Assembly: GCA_903929755.1 (NCBI GenBank)
Contig: CAIYVZ010000014.1
Location: 62,001-126,000, forward strand
DNA: 64,000 bases
Source of the DNA: an uncultured Acidobacteriia bacterium
GTDB taxonomy: Bacteria; Acidobacteriota; Terriglobia; Bryobacterales; Bryobacteraceae
Direction of reading: 5' to 3'
Positions 62,594 through 64,000 of the stretch are shown one piece after another (the first letter of the stretch is position 1; the number at the start of each line of letters is the position of its first letter). The position numbers and the translations under genes were made by a program. The notes beneath the pieces were generated by a model that saw only the letters and a program-made list of their open reading frames with translations, did not search any database and had not been told where the DNA came from.

Positions 62594-63486
62594 AACAGCG
62601 CCGTGCCGAACTCGCGATGGTCGGCGTCACGGTGGTGTGGGGCTCCACGTTCGTGCTGGTAAAAGAAGCCCTCGCCGACGTCTCCACCATGCTGTTCCTG
62701 GCGCTGCGGTTCTCGCTGGCGGCGGTGGTGCTTTGGGTCATCTACAGGAAGGCGGTGCGGGCCAGGTCTGCCGGACTTTCGACGTTGGGGCCGGGAGCGG
62801 GAGCCGGGGTGCTGCTATTTGCCGCCTACCTGTTGCAGACGGCGGGCCTGAAGCTGACTTCGCCGTCAAAATCCGCCTTTATTACAGGTCTTTCGATCCC
62901 GATGGTACCTTTGGCGAGTTCGCTCGTCTACAGGATTAAGCCGCGCCTGGTGGAAGTGGCAGGGATTCTGATCGCTTCGTTCGGGATGGGCCTGATGACG
63001 TTACCGGCTGGAAGAGTGGAGCTGAGCAGAGGGGACTTCCTGAGTTTTTTGTGCGCGGTGACGTTTGCGCTGCATCTGGTGTTTATGAGTCACTACACGC
63101 CGGTAATCGGATTCGAATCGGTATCCGTATTACAGGTGGCGGTGGCGGCGGGGCTGGGGCTGGTGGCGTTCCCGGTGGCAGAAACAGTGGTATTCCACCC
63201 GAATTTTGCGGTGGGTTCCGCTGTGGCAGTTACGGGGCTTTTCGCGACAGCTTTCGCGTTTACCACCATGTCGTGGGCGCAGCAGTACACGACGGCAACG
63301 CGAACGGCGCTGATTTGTGCGCTGGAACCGGTGGTCGCGTGGTTGGTTTCGTGGTGGCTGACAGGGGAGAGTATGCCGGTGAGGGGACAAATCGGCGCAG
63401 TTTTGATCCTGGGCGGCATCATAGTGGTGGAGTTGAGGCGTCCGGTGAGGCCGGAAACCATTGGAGAAGTAACAGCATCAATCTAA
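62590..63486 (+). CDS. EamA/DMT superfamily transporter
   Basis: The 298-residue membrane protein has ten predicted membrane segments in two EamA repeats. The first begins 'GVTVVWGSTFVLVKEAL' and the second 'FLSFLCAVTFALHLVFMSHY'. It ends with 'GQIGAVLILGGIIVVEL'. Such proteins export or import amino acids or other metabolites. It overlaps the M20 peptidase gene by four bases, which hints at peptide or amino-acid handling. Confidence 0.92.
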   Translation: MKQRRAELAMVGVTVVWGSTFVLVKEALADVSTMLFLALRFSLAAVVLWVIYRKAVRARSAGLSTLGPGAGAGVLLFAAYLLQTAGLKLTSPSKSAFITGLSIPMVPLASSLVYRIKPRLVEVAGILIASFGMGLMTLPAGRVELSRGDFLSFLCAVTFALHLVFMSHYTPVIGFESVSVLQVAVAAGLGLVAFPVAETVVFHPNFAVGSAVAVTGLFATAFAFTTMSWAQQYTTATRTALICALEPVVAWLVSWWLTGESMPVRGQIGAVLILGGIIVVELRRPVRPETIGEVTASI

Positions 63487-63556
63487 ATATGGAGGGTCCG
63501 GGAACGTTGTATGATCGAAACAGCGCAGGGCCTGAGTCAAGGAGTTAGATAAAACA

Positions 63557-64000
63557 ATGAATTTCTTCGAAAAAGTGCGTGGACACAAGCTCGTGTCCTT
63601 TTCTTTGATCCTTCTGACGCTCACGATCGGAGTCCTGATTGGGACTGTGATCCAGACGGGAACGCGGGCCGCGGGCCAACCTGCCGCGCCTGGTGCCACA
63701 CCGCTGGTGATTCCGAGCCCGGTGCAGATGCAAAACGAGTTCACGAAGATTGCCCGCAAGCTGGAACCGGCTGTGGTGAATATTTCGACGGAGTACATTC
63801 CGAAGGCTGCGGCGAAAGCGGAAAAGGCAGTGCCGCGCGGCGGACGCCGCCAGCAGCAGCCCCAGCCGGATGAAGAAGACGACCAGAACAACATGCCACA
63901 GTTTCTGCAGCGCTTTTTCGGTAACGGCGGCGGTGGCCTGCAGATGCCGGAGCAGGATGTTCCCAGTTCCGGCGTGGGTTCGGGCGTGGTGGTAGACACG
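63557..64000 (+). CDS. DegP/HtrA-type serine protease, partial
   Basis: The gene runs off the right edge; 148 codons are present. The product has an N-terminal membrane anchor ('LVSFSLILLTLTIGVLIGTVI') and the start of a trypsin-like domain ('FTKIARKLEPAVVNISTEYI' and 'SSGVGSGVVVDT'). A Gln/Asp-rich insert ('RRQQQPQPDEEDDQNNMPQF') lies between. The catalytic His, Asp and Ser and the PDZ domains lie beyond the window. It probably degrades misfolded envelope proteins. Confidence 0.88.
   Translation, partial: MNFFEKVRGHKLVSFSLILLTLTIGVLIGTVIQTGTRAAGQPAAPGATPLVIPSPVQMQNEFTKIARKLEPAVVNISTEYIPKAAAKAEKAVPRGGRRQQQPQPDEEDDQNNMPQFLQRFFGNGGGGLQMPEQDVPSSGVGSGVVVDT

Overview
The window is a high-GC bacterial chromosome segment carrying about 55 protein genes. 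I see no tRNA or rRNA gene, CRISPR array, transposase or prophage. The content points to Acidobacteriota, most likely a Solibacter/Bryobacter-like lineage. The evidence is three very large TonB-dependent receptors with N-terminal carboxypeptidase-regulatory domains, several secreted proteins of the same fold, a 'STGPKT...HGL' protein typical of those genomes, and many alternative (GTG/TTG) starts. This is inference from gene families, not a database match.

Layout. 1-7.6 kb (minus strand): yicC-gmk-rpoZ (rpoZ cut by the window edge), a two-gene unit of a DUF5666-like secreted protein and a TonB-dependent receptor, and metK with a strong terminator. 7.9-31.4 kb (almost all plus strand): hrcA-grpE-dnaJ, thrB, a secreted carboxypeptidase-regulatory protein, a phosphoesterase/CMD/ATL group, PolX, an M16 protease pair with a Nudix hydrolase, a histone H1-like gene on the minus strand, rnhA, a cyclophilin, nadD, a secreted adhesin-like protein, an aminotransferase, mscL with a zinc ribbon, a NicO-type exporter (minus), and a tightly overlapped deoC / GAF-SpoIIE phosphatase / lysA / DinB-like run. 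31.4-41 kb (mostly minus): a ParE remnant, a 1107-residue probable PPi-type PEP carboxykinase, an SDR, MgtC, gamma-glutamyltranspeptidase, a cysteine synthase-like enzyme and a SpoU methyltransferase. Embedded in this block on the plus strand is a compact two-gene cassette (membrane protein plus pYEATS-domain protein). 41-64 kb: a glycosyltransferase, a complete RND efflux operon, a decayed ParDE locus, an unknown conserved protein, a TPR protein with recent 126-bp repeats and its membrane partner, an intact DUF433/DUF5615 toxin-antitoxin pair, another toxin-antitoxin remnant, two tandem TonB-dependent receptors, a Pit phosphate transporter with its DUF47 partner, an M20 peptidase, an EamA transporter, and the start of a DegP/HtrA protease.

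Most interesting signals. (1) The membrane protein/pYEATS cassette at 36.4-37.3 kb is a candidate two-gene conflict or immunity system. (2) The window holds at least three broken toxin-antitoxin loci beside one intact pair. (3) A -10-like TANNNT box sits exactly 6 nt before six start codons, which predicts leaderless mRNAs. (4) GC skew changes sign near 8 kb and near 40.6 kb regardless of gene orientation, which suggests an inverted block or replication-related switch. (5) Two operon partners share Gly/Met-rich tracts. (6) The PPi-PEPCK-like enzyme, the zinc-ribbon MscL and the structured metK leader are also worth checking.
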